A stretch of 64,000 nucleotides of DNA from Cryphonectria parasitica EP155 (taxonomy: Eukaryota > Ascomycota > Sordariomycetes > Diaporthales > Cryphonectriaceae), in NCBI RefSeq assembly GCF_011745365.1, contig NW_024468910.1:3438068-3502067 (forward strand), given 5' to 3'. Under the pieces are notes generated by a model that had not been told where the DNA came from, ran no database searches, and saw nothing but the letters and a program-made list of their open reading frames with translations. Positions 12,333 to 24,800 of this stretch are shown piece by piece. The number at the start of each line of letters is the position of its first letter. Within the stretch, counting starts at the first letter, position 1. The position numbers and the translations under genes are program-made.

Positions 12333-12864
12333 AGGGTCTTCTCTGTCCCAGAAGGTACGGACTATCGTCATCAGATATCACCACGGCGCGACCATTTGAG
12401 GCGATATGGCAGCGAACGCTGAAAAGAAGAGTCACGCTATCTTGCACGCACGATCACCGCCAATACGCCACCGGATTCTTTTGTATTCAGCACAAAGCAC
12501 CATAGAGGAGCACAATTTGCGAAGGACAAAACTATAGCATGTCACATGGCGGCTGACAAGAGACGAGATTGAGACGCCTAAGGTGGGACGGTCCAGGAGA
12601 GATGAAAGCAGACAGCCTCGAGTAGAGTAGATACCCCAATGATGAGTTGAAAACCAGTTGTTGGTTCTCGTTCGAAGCGCTGGTGAGCTGATGAGACCGC
12701 AACATTCATCCCATAATTAACAAGACAGGGTTGCTAATACGCCTCCATCTTTCCATGGCGTACGCTAGCCCTTCCTCCTCTTTTCCCCTCTCCTTGAGAA
12801 CCCACACACTTAAGTACTGATATACCTCCTAAATTGAACAACAGACACGTACTTGCAGTTCCCA

Positions 12865-12890
12865 ACACACACACACACACACACACACAC
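12865..12890 (+). repeat. (AC)13 microsatellite
   Basis: Thirteen uninterrupted AC dinucleotides in intergenic DNA. Confidence 0.95.
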
Positions 12891-13429
12891 AAAACAACAA
12901 CAGAGAAAAAAAAATTAAAGAGGAGAGAGATAGAGAGTAAAGAAGACGGTGATGGCTGACTTCTCCCAGAATAATTAGTTCGGGTATTTCTGGATCTTGG
13001 TCCATATGCTTTGTCAAAATGCTGAATCTTCGGTCCCAATGTTGACCTGTACAACGAAATCACTCGCTCATTTACTGTACATGATGAGAAGCTATCTAGT
13101 ACAGGGTCGTCTCGAAGAATCTCCTTGTAAGCACTGCCCGTTAACCACATACATGGAATTTGCCCTTTGCGACTGTGCTGGCAGCACACCAAACCATGTC
13201 CCAGACACCACAATGTAGTAGGGATGTGCCCCCTGCCCCCATAACTGCAGCATGCCTCCTAAGGATGAAGAGACTGCGCATTAGCAGCCATGGCAAAGGG
13301 TACCACAGGTGTATGGATTCATTTTCTTGATCCAGCCTGAAGGCCACGGAGTGATAGGACAATTTTTATAAACCATATAACAAGGATATTTTGAATAAAA
13401 TGCCAGAGACCAGAGCGTGGGCGCCCCTT

Positions 13430-13445
13430 CCCCCCCCCCCCCCCC
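13430..13445 (+). repeat. C16 homopolymer
   Basis: Sixteen consecutive C residues. Runs of this length are prone to length errors in sequencing. Confidence 0.95.
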
Positions 13446-14396
13446 AAAGAAGACAATACAAGAAAGAAAAGAGAAGACATTCCACAGTATGTCGAAACAC
13501 ATGTGAAATTCGGGTCAAGGTACACACAGCCATACAATCAGAACTGTCAACCTACCTTGGAGAGTGTAGATGCAAAATAGATTGGCAAGGGTCTGCAACA
13601 GGGTCTCAACGCCAAAGAGCTAGTCCAACCTCTAAGGAACGACCGTTTTCAGCCTCATACATCGACAATGTTGCGATGAAGACGCCCGCCTGTATTGTCC
13701 CGTAAGTCATGCGGACATTCTTCTTAAATTGCTGTGGTGTTGTGAGGGCTTTGTCCTAGCAGAGACATCGAACGATCAGTCTCACTTTGATATTGCGCCA
13801 GTCCGCAAACATGCCATGCACTGCAGCACAAGACCCAATAACTATGGTACCCGTGCAGCCCGTGCATAAGCGCCGTCTTCTTCATGTTGCATTATGTGTC
13901 ACTGCTAATTCATTAGTATGACCAGAAAGAGGTTCGACTGTGTGTGCCTCCGCCTGGAGAGAGGCGGGTAAAATCGGAATTGGGGTACCCCAGCTTTCTC
14001 CCCCCCTTTTTTCCATGTCCTTTCCCCAGCCTTTGACCGCACCCGCCGTGGGCCGATCCGGTGACTCCCGATCATACGACTTTCCCGTCACAGTGACCGT
14101 TTTCGAGGCCTTGTCAACGTCTGATGTGCTACGCTGTCTCATTAATTTGTGCCACTGTGGAACCAAACCTGGGGCCAGATTTGCGGAGGGACAAGGCCAC
14201 CTCGAGACAATGCCGTCTCTGAATTGTCGTCAATCAGCCCATCTATGCAAATCTGCCCGTCATAGGTGGCCGCATGCTGATGTACACTGGAATGGCTACT
14301 CCATCTAGCACAATGCCGTGGCTGCGTAAATATTGTCTTCGTGCTTTATTTAAGGATGGCGCCCCGGACCTGCCAGAGATGTTGAATGCCGTTGAG

Positions 14397-14593
14397 TATT
14401 TATATATTTGTCCATATCAGTGCAAACAAACCGCAACCTTCAAGATCAATACAAAAGATCAACATACATAAACCTGAGAAGTGATATATCATTACAAACA
14501 AACACCACACACACAACACCTCACCAACACATCCCAGTCTAAAAATAACAACACCACCACCAACTCGCCCACATTACTATTCATCTACCAATC
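14397..14593 (+). promoter_or_regulatory. TATA-like element and CA-rich leader of the 14594 gene
   Basis: A TATTTATATATTT element at 14397-14409 is followed by an A/C-rich leader almost free of G (about 14490-14593) and a start in good context (CAATCATGG). Unstructured CA-rich leaders of this sort are common on highly translated fungal genes. The call is by composition only. Confidence 0.45.
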
Positions 14594-15262
14594 ATGGCCA
14601 CCATCTCCCACCACCAACAACACCACCACCGCCATCATCCTCATCACCAGCAGCCAGCGGTCCACGATTCCACATTCTTCTTCGTCGGCCCCTTCGACGA
14701 CACCACCTTCTGCCGCGGGCCCCAGCTCCTCAAGCCCATCGACACCTCTCTCTTTACCAGTCAGATCGCCGCTCTCTCCAAAAACTCCTCCCTCACCGCG
14801 TCGCCCATCTCAGAGCACGGCGACTTCTTCTCCTCGGAAGACGAGGACTGCGCCGTCCTGGGCGACGATGAGGCCCACAGCGAGGACGAGCTGCCCCCCT
14901 CGCCCAGGCGGCGTCACTCGGGCGCCATGTCCATCAGCGAGGAGGAGCTGCCCTTTTGCTACGACAGGGAGTCCCTGCGCAGGGACACAGCCGCGCACCG
15001 CGAGAGACACCTGCAGCATACCATGAAGGGCCGAGCGTCCACCTTTGCCGCCCACGAGCAGTGGGACAGCGAAGTCGACGGGCCGTCGATGGCTCTGTGG
15101 ACCCCCGAAATGCAGCGCTCAGCTATGAGCTGCAAGAGGAGACGGGTCGACAAGTCGCAGACGATGCCTGTCCGCTCGAGCGCCCCAGCGAAGAAGGAAG
15201 TGCTACCGCACAGCCACAGCGCAGAGCTGACGGGGCCGATGATGGTTTTGTGGGGGGTCTAA
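14594..15262 (+). CDS. small unrecognised protein, His-rich N-terminus, basic C-terminal motif
   Basis: A single exon of 222 residues; I do not recognise the family. It opens with a His/Gln-rich tract (2-22). It continues with the hydrophobic FFFVGPFDD and LLKPIDTSLFTSQIAALS segments, an acidic Ser-rich block with possible casein-kinase sites (SSEDEDCAVLGDDEAHSEDE), SPRRRHS, and a basic CKRRRVDKSQ that could be a nuclear localisation signal. Two related short motifs, GPSMALWTPE and GPMMVLWGV, occur near residues 155-165 and at the very C-terminus. The promoter looks strong, codon use is GC3-rich and the start context is good, so I think the gene is real. It could be a regulatory or stress-related disordered protein, but no function is assigned. 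Confidence 0.7.
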   Translation: MATISHHQQHHHRHHPHHQQPAVHDSTFFFVGPFDDTTFCRGPQLLKPIDTSLFTSQIAALSKNSSLTASPISEHGDFFSSEDEDCAVLGDDEAHSEDELPPSPRRRHSGAMSISEEELPFCYDRESLRRDTAAHRERHLQHTMKGRASTFAAHEQWDSEVDGPSMALWTPEMQRSAMSCKRRRVDKSQTMPVRSSAPAKKEVLPHSHSAELTGPMMVLWGV

Positions 15263-15842
15263 GAAAGAGAGGAAGGGAATGAGGAATGAAATGAAGAGAC
15301 TGAGAGAAAAACAGAATCTCAAAACGCCTGATGCGATGCATATTGGAAAACTAGAGGCGTTCGATCTTGCATTTCTAACTGGTGACGGATTTCGGGGATC
15401 AAATTGTATGACAGGCGTTGCAAGGCGAGGTTGAACGGGCATGGACAGGCGTTTGGAACAGGACATCATCATTACCTATATGATCTCCACACAGACATCA
15501 ATACTCAATTCAGTGTTTACAAAGTACTCATGGCGACTATCAATGTCAGCAAAGACTTTGCAAGTCTTGGGCGTGAATGTAGGATGACCGTTCCAGCTAA
15601 GCACGAAGACTAGAAAAGCCACCGAGTAGGTTGTTATTGATAAATGAAAAGCCCTTTAGTGCAAGCCGGCTCTGAAAAGCCCCTTTTGTACTGCAAGTAT
15701 TGTTGACCCCGTGAATTGCTCCTTCCGTACCCACAGGCACTAAACAAAACACTCGAGCTCCTAGCTGCGGTTTGCGAAATAAAATGCTATTTCGTCTCCT
15801 ACAAAAACATCACCCTGGTGCTCAACTTACGCAATCAACTTC
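15263..15842. other. convergent 3' region between the 14594 gene and the PKS-NRPS
   Basis: No ORF of note. It marks the boundary between the conserved housekeeping block and the metabolite locus. Confidence 0.55.
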
Positions 15843-18800
15843 CTATCTCTGTGACTCCAGCTTCAAGTTAGCGTCCTTGCTAGCCATTCGCACATTCTGT
15901 GACGCAAACAAGTACCCAAACCCGAGAGCCTTGATCCGTCCAGTCCAGCGAACACCAGCCATCGTGGCATAGCCCGCTGTGTTGCTAACCTCATCGTCCA
16001 AATAAGCCTTCATGTCCTGTACGTCCACGCTCACATCGCACTCGTGGTGGAAGAACAGCGCGCCATGAGGTCCGTTGGTCTCTCTGTCCCCGCGAGCAGC
16101 TACCGCACCAGACAGCCTACTCGCGGCCTGCTCGGCCGGCATCATGTCGATACATCCCTCCCAAGCATCGAAATCTGGGACTAGCTTGGACAGATGCACG
16201 AACCGCACGACCTCATGGAGCACTGTCTGCATCAAGTCCTGCGGTGTTGTGCGCCCAGATGGCGTGAACCGGTGGATCAAAACAGGCAAGCCCCACGCCT
16301 CAGCCGCGCGCTCGAGGATCCTCTCGCTGGCCCATTTGCTCGCTACGTACCCGTTTGAGCCGTCAGTGGGAGGAATATTGCCTGCTGCCGAGGCTGGAGT
16401 AGCATTACAAGGAATATTGCCTTGCGCCTGTGCCAGCACGCCGGCCGACGATGTGAAGTGGATCGGTATGCGCCGCGCAGCCGCTAGTCGCACGAGCTCC
16501 CTCGTCGCGCTCGTGTTAGTCGGCCGCAGTGTGTGGTAGTTATCCCAGAACGACCGCGCAGCGCCCATATGAAGTATCACATCCACCTCGTTGGATAGGG
16601 CTGTGAAAGTTGGCTCTGAAAGGCCCAGTCGGGGCAGCGTGAGGTCGCCGTTATAAGAGACGACTTTGGACCCTGTGGCGGCGAGCTTCGAGGTGTCTCG
16701 CACGGCGATGCAGTAGATCTTGCTCACGCTGGAATCTGCAGTGAGTTGCGGCAGGACGTGTGTTGCGAGAAAGCCCGTGGCACCGGTGACCAGCACAGTC
16801 TTCTGTTGGCTACGAATGGACTGGGCGACGTATCCATGGACGCCGATTTGCTGTGGAGCATCCAGGTCAGGAAGTGCCGTTTCCTTATCCCAGTCAATGG
16901 TTTCGACAGCACTGCTCTCCTCGATCTGACGTGCCATCTCGCCCAATGTGTTGGCCCCGAGAAGGTCTATAAGGTTGATCGCCACCCGGAACGAGTCGCG
17001 GATGCGGGATTGTAGGCGTACAATCAAGAGGGAGTTGCCACCAACGGCGAAGAAGCTGGTCGTCGGTGTGATGATGAATTTAGACCGATCTCCCAGAATA
17101 TCTTCCCACACCTGTCTGAGCTGGGTCATGGTCTCAGTGAGCTCGAACTCGTCGTTACCCTCGAGGCTTCCCATCCGCTGTGGGAGTGGTAGCTCCTGGA
17201 TGGCTTTTCGGTCTACCTTCGAATGATTGCTCAAGGGAAGACGTTCGAGAGGGATTGCCACCACGGGGATCATGTATTGGGGGAGTGGGAGCCGGATGAG
17301 CAAGTTGTGCAAGAATTCCTCCCTACCTGTATCGGAACGCTCGCCTGATGTTGCAAACACGACGTGTGCAACCAGAACATCGTCCTCGCGAAGCGTCACC
17401 GCTGCTTCTTTCAGCTTGCCACGGCTTGCTGAGAGGATGTTGCTCTCGATATCGCTGAGATCTATGCGGAGGCCTCGAATTTTGACTTGCGTGCTCCCTG
17501 CCACGCGGTTGTGGAAGACCAGGGCGCCGTCCTCGGTAAGATGACCGATATCCCCCGTCCGGTACATGCGCGTCCAGCCATTAGTTGCGTATCCAGGATG
17601 CCGCTCGGCGTACAGGTCAGGAATGAATGCTTTGGTGTTGAGGTCGTCTTCATTGAGATAGCCCTCGGCAACGCCTGCACCGCCGATGAAGACTTCTCCT
17701 GGTACACCAGGCGGAAGAGGCCTGAGCTGCTCGTCCAGAATGTAAGTTACATAATTTGGCAATGAGTATCCACAGGCAATTCTCCCCTCTGGCGTTTGAC
17801 TACGGTAGTTGACCTCCATCTTGTGCGAGGAGATCGAGATCTCAGTCGGGCCGTACGAGTTGAATAGTCGGAGCTGTGGGAGCTCGAGGGCCTGAACGTC
17901 GCGCAGGACAGTATGTGTCAGCGTCTCGCCTCCGCCAAAGGCGAACCGCCAGCTGGAACACTGCCGGAGGTTCTGGACGCCGTACTGCAGCCAAAGCGAA
18001 TATTCGGACGGCGTCGCTTTGGTGTATGTAATATTGTGCTGCTTCATAATATTGGTGATCTCAATTGGGTCGCCTCGCTTACTCCATGGTACGATGTATA
18101 CCATGCCGCCATTCACCTTGCGAAGCAAATCGGTCAGTATTGTTATTGCCTCGTTTGTGCCTGAGAATCCAGGAGAATGCTTACCAAGCCCGTGTACATC
18201 TGGTCAGAAGAATGGTTGAAGCTAAAAGCACTCTGCTGCAGAACCCGCACGGCGCCAAGTTTCCAGGTTTTTGTGTACCCTTCAATCTCATTCCGCAGAC
18301 CAGAGTGCTTGACGAGTATACCCTTGGGCGTTGCTGTCGAGCCGCTCGTGGACAGGATAGCCGCTGTGGAATTGCCTCGTGCACAGTTTGGCACGCGTGC
18401 CATCGGCTTCGTGGCTATGTTACCGACGTCTATGATCTGAGCAGCAGGGACACCTAGCTGTGTCGCGTCGTCAGCTGTGGTAGCGTCCACCAGGATGCCA
18501 CTGGGCTGGCAGTTTTGGGCGATGCGTGCTAGCCGTGGCAGAGGGCTGCGTAGATCTAAAGGGACATAGATGCCCCCAATGCGCATGATTGCGAGCATGG
18601 AGCACACCCAGTCCGCAGCGGCTTTCTGGAAGACAAGAACCCTGGAGCCACTGCCCATACCGGCCTGGATTAGTGCCTCTGCAATGGCTTCGTTGCGCTG
18701 GCTCAGGTCTAGGTATGTCAGAGAATTCCCATAGCCGTCCATGATGGCTGTTTTGCTTCTATTGACTTCAGTGATCTCGTCAATGCGATGAGGGAGAGTT

Positions 18801-21800
18801 TCGGGCCAGTCAGACACCAAATTCGGACCTGTGAGACTCATTTAATCAGTGCCAATGTTGATATTATGAAGGGGAGAACAAAGTTGAGACTCACCCCGTC
18901 CCAATTCGACTGCGCGTGTCAGTTGTTTGGCTCCGAAAAGAGGAACACTCTCCCACGGCTGAGAGACGTTTCCAGAGAGCATGTCAAGGAGCCCAATGTA
19001 AGTATTCAACAATAGGTCCGTAGCGGCTTGATCATACAACCTCGTCTGCGTCCTGATGGCAAGGATGGTGCCTGCAGAGCTCTCGTTGATATCCAACGTA
19101 ATGTCGTACGCAGTCCGCCCAAGGGAGGCGTCTTGCATTTCGAACTGGCAGGTATCGAAAGCATGCTTGTCTGTCGTGCCTTGCCGATAATCGAAGAAGG
19201 CCTGGAAAAAGGGGCTGTACTGAGAAGACCGGGGTACATTGAGTTCCTTCAGTAGAACGTCGAATGGCACACTTGAAGCAAGCGCTGCATAGGACGTGTC
19301 GCGCGCCTCGGTGACTGCTTCAGAGAACCGCTGTTGCCCCGATCCAGTCCGTTTTCGGCGAAATCGCAACGGAAGCAGGTTGAGGAGCAGACCGATCGTG
19401 CCCATGGCATCGCTACCACGGCCGGCGTCGGCAATGCCCACTGTCAGGTCCTGCGCCTCAGTGAACTTGAAGAGCATGCATTTGAAGACAGCCAGGTACA
19501 GATGGAAGGGAGTGCATCGCTGAGCCTTAGATGCCTTTCTCACACGGGCAGCCAGGTCGGCATCGAGACGAAGATGGACCTGGCTCGTGTTGTACCCGTC
19601 CATAGGCATCCGGGATGCGACCTTGGCCATGGGAAGCAGTGGTAGGACTGGTGGTTCGTCTGAAAAGACACCGCGCCAGTATCCCAGGGCTTCATTCATG
19701 TTACCAGACTTGTAGGCTTCGTGCTGTGCTTTGGATAGGGTCGTGATTTGAGTCGGCGGGGGACCGAGCGTCATGTGCTTGTATGCCTTTTCCAGATCCT
19801 GCAGGAAAATGGTGACGCTGATTCCGTCTAGGATGATGTGGTGGTAACTCATGAGGAGATAATGTGTTGATGGGTCGAGCGACATCAGCATCATGCGCAT
19901 GACTTCGCCGCGCTCAATGGCGAACTCGTGCACCTTGATCTTTGCATATTCGGCAGCGACATCTTCCACACTGTTGATCTTGACGTGCTCCAACCTCAAC
20001 CTGGAAGATTCCATGATCTTTTGATAGGCTACGTCTCTCTCCGTCTCGCTGCCGACAAAGGCCGTACGGAGTGTCTCGTGTCTAGAGCCAACAGAGGCAA
20101 CAGCCCTCTCCAGATCACCGACGCGCAGATTTCCAGTTACCTTGTAGCACAAGCCCACAGTGAAAGTCGTCTGGTCCTGGATCAACATTCTGAGGAACCA
20201 GAACCGAGACTGCGCAAAGGACACTGGCTCGCTCTTCAAGAACCTGAGCGGAGGCTGCACAGCTTTCGTCTCAGAGATATCGAGCAGGGAAGACGAGGCT
20301 GCGGAGGAGATGTCCGTTGAAATATTCTCAGACGGCAACCTCTCAGATGTGGACTCGGAAGACTCATTTGTGGAATCGGGCGTCTCGTCGCCTGACTTGG
20401 ATGACACCGCGGCGGGAGCGGTGGCGGTCGGAAGGAGGGGTTTCTCGACTGAAGGTTGTGCGTTGCCTTCTTTGCCCAGGTTCGCTAGAACCGCCTCGGG
20501 GAGATTTTCCAAGGCGTATTCGCTGAGGTCGGAGATGGATGCGCCTCCTAGGATCTTGAGGACTGGCAGGTCGACTTTTAGTTCCTTGACGAACCAGGAC
20601 CGCACCTCGACGGCGACCAAGGAGTCGATCCCGTGATCTATCAGGGGATCGTTTTCGTCAATATCGCGGTCTGTGATTTGAAGTATGATCCTCAGCTTGT
20701 TGACGATTGCCGCTGTATTGATTATGATCGATGTGAAATTAGCAGATGCCTAAAATGGTCACACCCTCGATATCTCGTTCAATCTCTTCAGCACGACATA
20801 CCTTTTAGGATTCCTAATGCTTCCTCCATGTTCTTGGCGCTCTCAAGCTGCTCGAAGACCGGGAGGTTATTGCTCTTATCATCCTGTTGTGTCTGCACGC
20901 TCTGCGAACTATTTCGAATGCAGTGTGAAAACCGAGGATCCTCAGCCCACCGAGGTCTATACTCGTCAACAATAGCAGAGAACACAGCTGTCGTAAGCAC
21001 AGGAGACAGGGCATCCACATCCGGCCTGCTCGCCAGGATTGTCTCGGCAAAGAAATGATGGAAATCGCTCTCCGATATGGGCAGGTACTTTTGCCTGACC
21101 AGCTGCTCCTTGACGATTGGGTCGGCGCGCTCGACATAGCCGATGCCCACCACGCGGCCAATGTCAAAGGTCGACGCAGCCAGGCCGCGCTTGCGTCTCT
21201 GTCTGGCCAGGCTCTGCATGTATACATTGGCCGCGGCGTAGTTGGACTGGCCCGGGTTACCGATCACGGCAGAGAGGGACGAGAACATGACGAAGAAGTC
21301 GAGGCGGTTGCTGTCGTCGTTGTTGTCGCTGAAGATGTCGGCGAGGTGGTTGCTTCCATCAATCTTGGGCTGGAGGACCTGTTGCATCTGATCTAGGGAC
21401 ATGTCGGCGAGGAGGACGTCGCTGAGGACCATGGCTCCGTTCGCTACACCTGCGATGGGTGGGCAGGTGGCTCTGATCTCGTCTATGCATCTTTGTACTG
21501 CCTGTCGATTTGTGACGTCCCTGCCAGTCATCATGGTCGGATCAGTATACAAGCTTGATTTTGGGACAGTTGATGGGGAACTAACATGGTCAGGATTTTG
21601 ACGACAGTGCCGAGTGCTTTGAATGACTCCAGCCACTGCTCGCTCACGTTGGGACGACGACTCGTCAAGCAGATACATCCTGCACCGTTCCGCGCCATCC
21701 ATTCGCACAGGGACTGTCCAATCTGTCCCGTCAGTCCCACAAGGATATATGTCTTATGCCTGGAGAAGAGCCGCCTGGCATCGATCGGTGTGATTTGCAG

Positions 21801-24800
21801 AGTCACATGTTGGCTGGCCCTCCAGTCGATTATGGTCATGGGTTCTTTGATTTGGCTGATTTGAGCCAGTGGTACAACCAAACTCGACGAGGTGGTATCG
21901 AATTGTTGATTGGTATATGCCCCTCCGCGGGATAGAGCAGCCTCCAGCAAAATTACCAATTCGGCCTCGTCGTATGATACTGGACGGCGACGTTCATGAC
22001 TGAAAAGATCAGAAGGATCAAGGTACCTGCAGGATGACGGCAGGGCGCGGCCCAGGCTGAGACTGACGGCGTTGAATTCAGCGTTGGTGGTGAGATCCAG
22101 AAAATGCGTTACTCGGGTAGGGAGTTTCTTCTGTAGGAGATGCTTAGGTGTCCATGCATCTATCTCTATGCAATGCAGGTTGTCGTTTGCTCCGTTTCCT
22201 GTCGATGAGGTACTGAATTGGACGTGGACGGCTTTTTCTGTTGCTTGTCTTGTCAATGCGTTGGCCAAGAATGGAATTGTGGATGGCTCATGAACCAGGA
22301 GACTGCTGTTCGAGGGCAACGTAGCAAGGAGAGATGCCGCCAGGAGTTCAGCAGTGACTGGCAACAAGATGCTGCCGGAAGACTTCGAGCTGTGATGCTC
22401 GATAGGTACGGCCGCAACCGGTACGACCCGAGAAGCTATGTTGCTGGACAGAGCAAGCACTCGAGTCCCTGTGGTCTCGTCCATCCCAATGATTGGGTAC
22501 AAGAAGACTTCGTTGAGAGAGACGTTGAGTGCAACCAAAATGGACTGCTCCATTTGAACAACGCCTTGGCAGCCTCGCACTGGAGGAAGGATGTCTTCTT
22601 GCAAGGCAGGTGGCCATTCACCAGACTCGGAGATGCAGATGGCAGAGCGAGACGGTGACACGGTCTTGGTGACGGGCCGCACTTGAGCGTTGAACCTGTC
22701 ATTCTGGTCGTGGTTGGCCACTAGGCGAGGAACCATCAGATGCCCGTTTTCCACAACATACTCTGGCTCGACAGACCAGAGCAGACCCGAGGCCGATGCC
22801 GGCAACGAATCCAAGGCACATTGGCGGAGCATACACTCTGCAATGACCTTGGAGGCATTCTGGCTCGAGCCTACAAGGTCGAGGAAAGTAAGGGCCAGAT
22901 ATGGTATCTCGGGGCGCAGGGCACGCCCAACACCAATGCTGGCCATGTGGTATGGCTCTGCATCGTGGGCACCACGAGTAACCCATACGAGGTTTTTGGC
23001 GGCCTCGTAGACACGTTTGAGGCCGTCCCATCTCCGCTGGGTCAGGTTCTTGAACACGGGCTCGTCAAGGTCGACAAGACTAATTAGAGTGTTCATCGGA
23101 GAGAGGGCGTCTGACTCGGTAGGTAGGCCGTCGAGAATGGTCACCTTGTTACAGAAGCGCCTCAGGAACTCTGCCGCCTCCTCTGCAATCATCGAGGTCT
23201 CGACAGACCCGGTTCCGAGGATAACAATTTCCTCAAAGTGCAAGTGCTGGGGCGAGGGCGCTGTCAGGGGTCGTCTTAGAAAGTCGACCTGATCGTTCAC
23301 AGCCTGCGAAACAATGACAGAGAACGGCCAGGTTAGGTTGTCGATGGGCGGCGTGAGGGCATCAGCACCAGAAAATCCAGCTTTGCGCAGGATATTATGC
23401 CACGCACCAGGCGTGACCAGCGGGCCGTTCTCACGACCATCCTTTGCGTTCCACCACCCTGGGAGACCGGCGGCCATGTTGGTAGTTCGCAGTACCGTGG
23501 GTTGTGTGATCTCGACCAGTATAAGGTAACCTCCTGGCTTCAGGAGTTTTCGTGCATTCTCCAGAGATCGCTGGCAGGACGAGGTGGCGTGCACAATGTT
23601 GGCGGCGATGACAATGTCGTAGGAGTGGTGTTCGAAACCTTGGGTGGCAGGCGACTTTTCGATGTCCAGGAACTTGAATGACATCTTGTGGCTCTGGGAT
23701 TTGAATGCGTCCTTGGTCTTCTCGAAGTCGTCTAGGAAGCCATCCGATATATCGGTAAAAGTGTAGGATGCGAAAGCGTCGCCAATGGCTTGCAAGACCT
23801 CTCTGGTAGTGCCACCGCTTCCAGCACCTGTAAAAAGGACATTGATTCTCAGCCATGGGTTTCTAGATAGTCTGAGAGGGTTTATGACAATATAAATGAA
23901 GAAGGCTGGAGATAGTGAACTTACCAAGTTCGAGTATTTTGGCTTGCGGATATCGATGTACGAGCTGTTTCACCATGGCAGCCGCATACTCACTATATTT
24001 ACCGAACCCAAGTCCGGTAATATACAACTCGGTTCTCATGTCATTCAGGTGCTCCACCATGGTCGTTTCCCCCCTTATCACGGCTCGAAGGTTCTCTCCA
24101 GTCGCCTTAATGACTCTCACATCGACAGAATCCATATGCCTTTTCAATAGGGTCATATTAGTGTTTTTACTTGGAAACAGGTCAAACCAATTTGTATTCA
24201 TACCTTTGAATCAAGGGCTCAAGATCCTCAAAGGTATCATGGGCCCATTCTTCCTTCAGCACAGGATGTTCTCCACGGGCTATGGCTGCCAGAGCGTGGT
24301 CCATGTAAGCCCGGAGACGATGATGCTGCGCTTGCCCTCTGGCCCATTCCTCGGCGAGAATTTCTGCATTCCACTTTCGAAGGTAAAACCACGACATCCT
24401 TTCGCAGAGAACTGCAATCTCCTTGTCCACCGCATTTGGTTGTTCATTGATCGTAATAGACGTGGCATCGGGCCATTCAACATCCCATTTAACATACGTG
24501 AATGGGCAGCGATCGTCCTTGGAGGTGGCCGAGTATAAAGGCTTCATGGTCAGGTCCTCGGCCTGTATAAGCGTCTGCTGACCATCTTGGCTGAAGACGT
24601 CGATGCTGGCACTGAAACCTTGACTGCCCCCGTTGTTCTGTTGTTCTCTGTGTATACTGGCACAAACGGGTAACAAGGTCGGCGAATTGGGCAAAGCAGC
24701 ACATAGCGCTGGGTTCACACGGATGCGTCCGATCAGCGTGGGCACCGACAAGGTCCTGAAACTTTCGTCTTCAGGGTGGGCGCCGGCTGCGAGGACGCTT

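Larger units (their letters stand above)
12333..14593. other. 2.3-kb gene-free interval with simple repeats
   Basis: No gene is supported. It holds the 3' end of the dynein gene, an (AC)13 tract at 12865-12890, a 16-base C run at 13430-13445, and near its end the promoter and CA-rich leader of the small gene at 14594. Confidence 0.5.
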
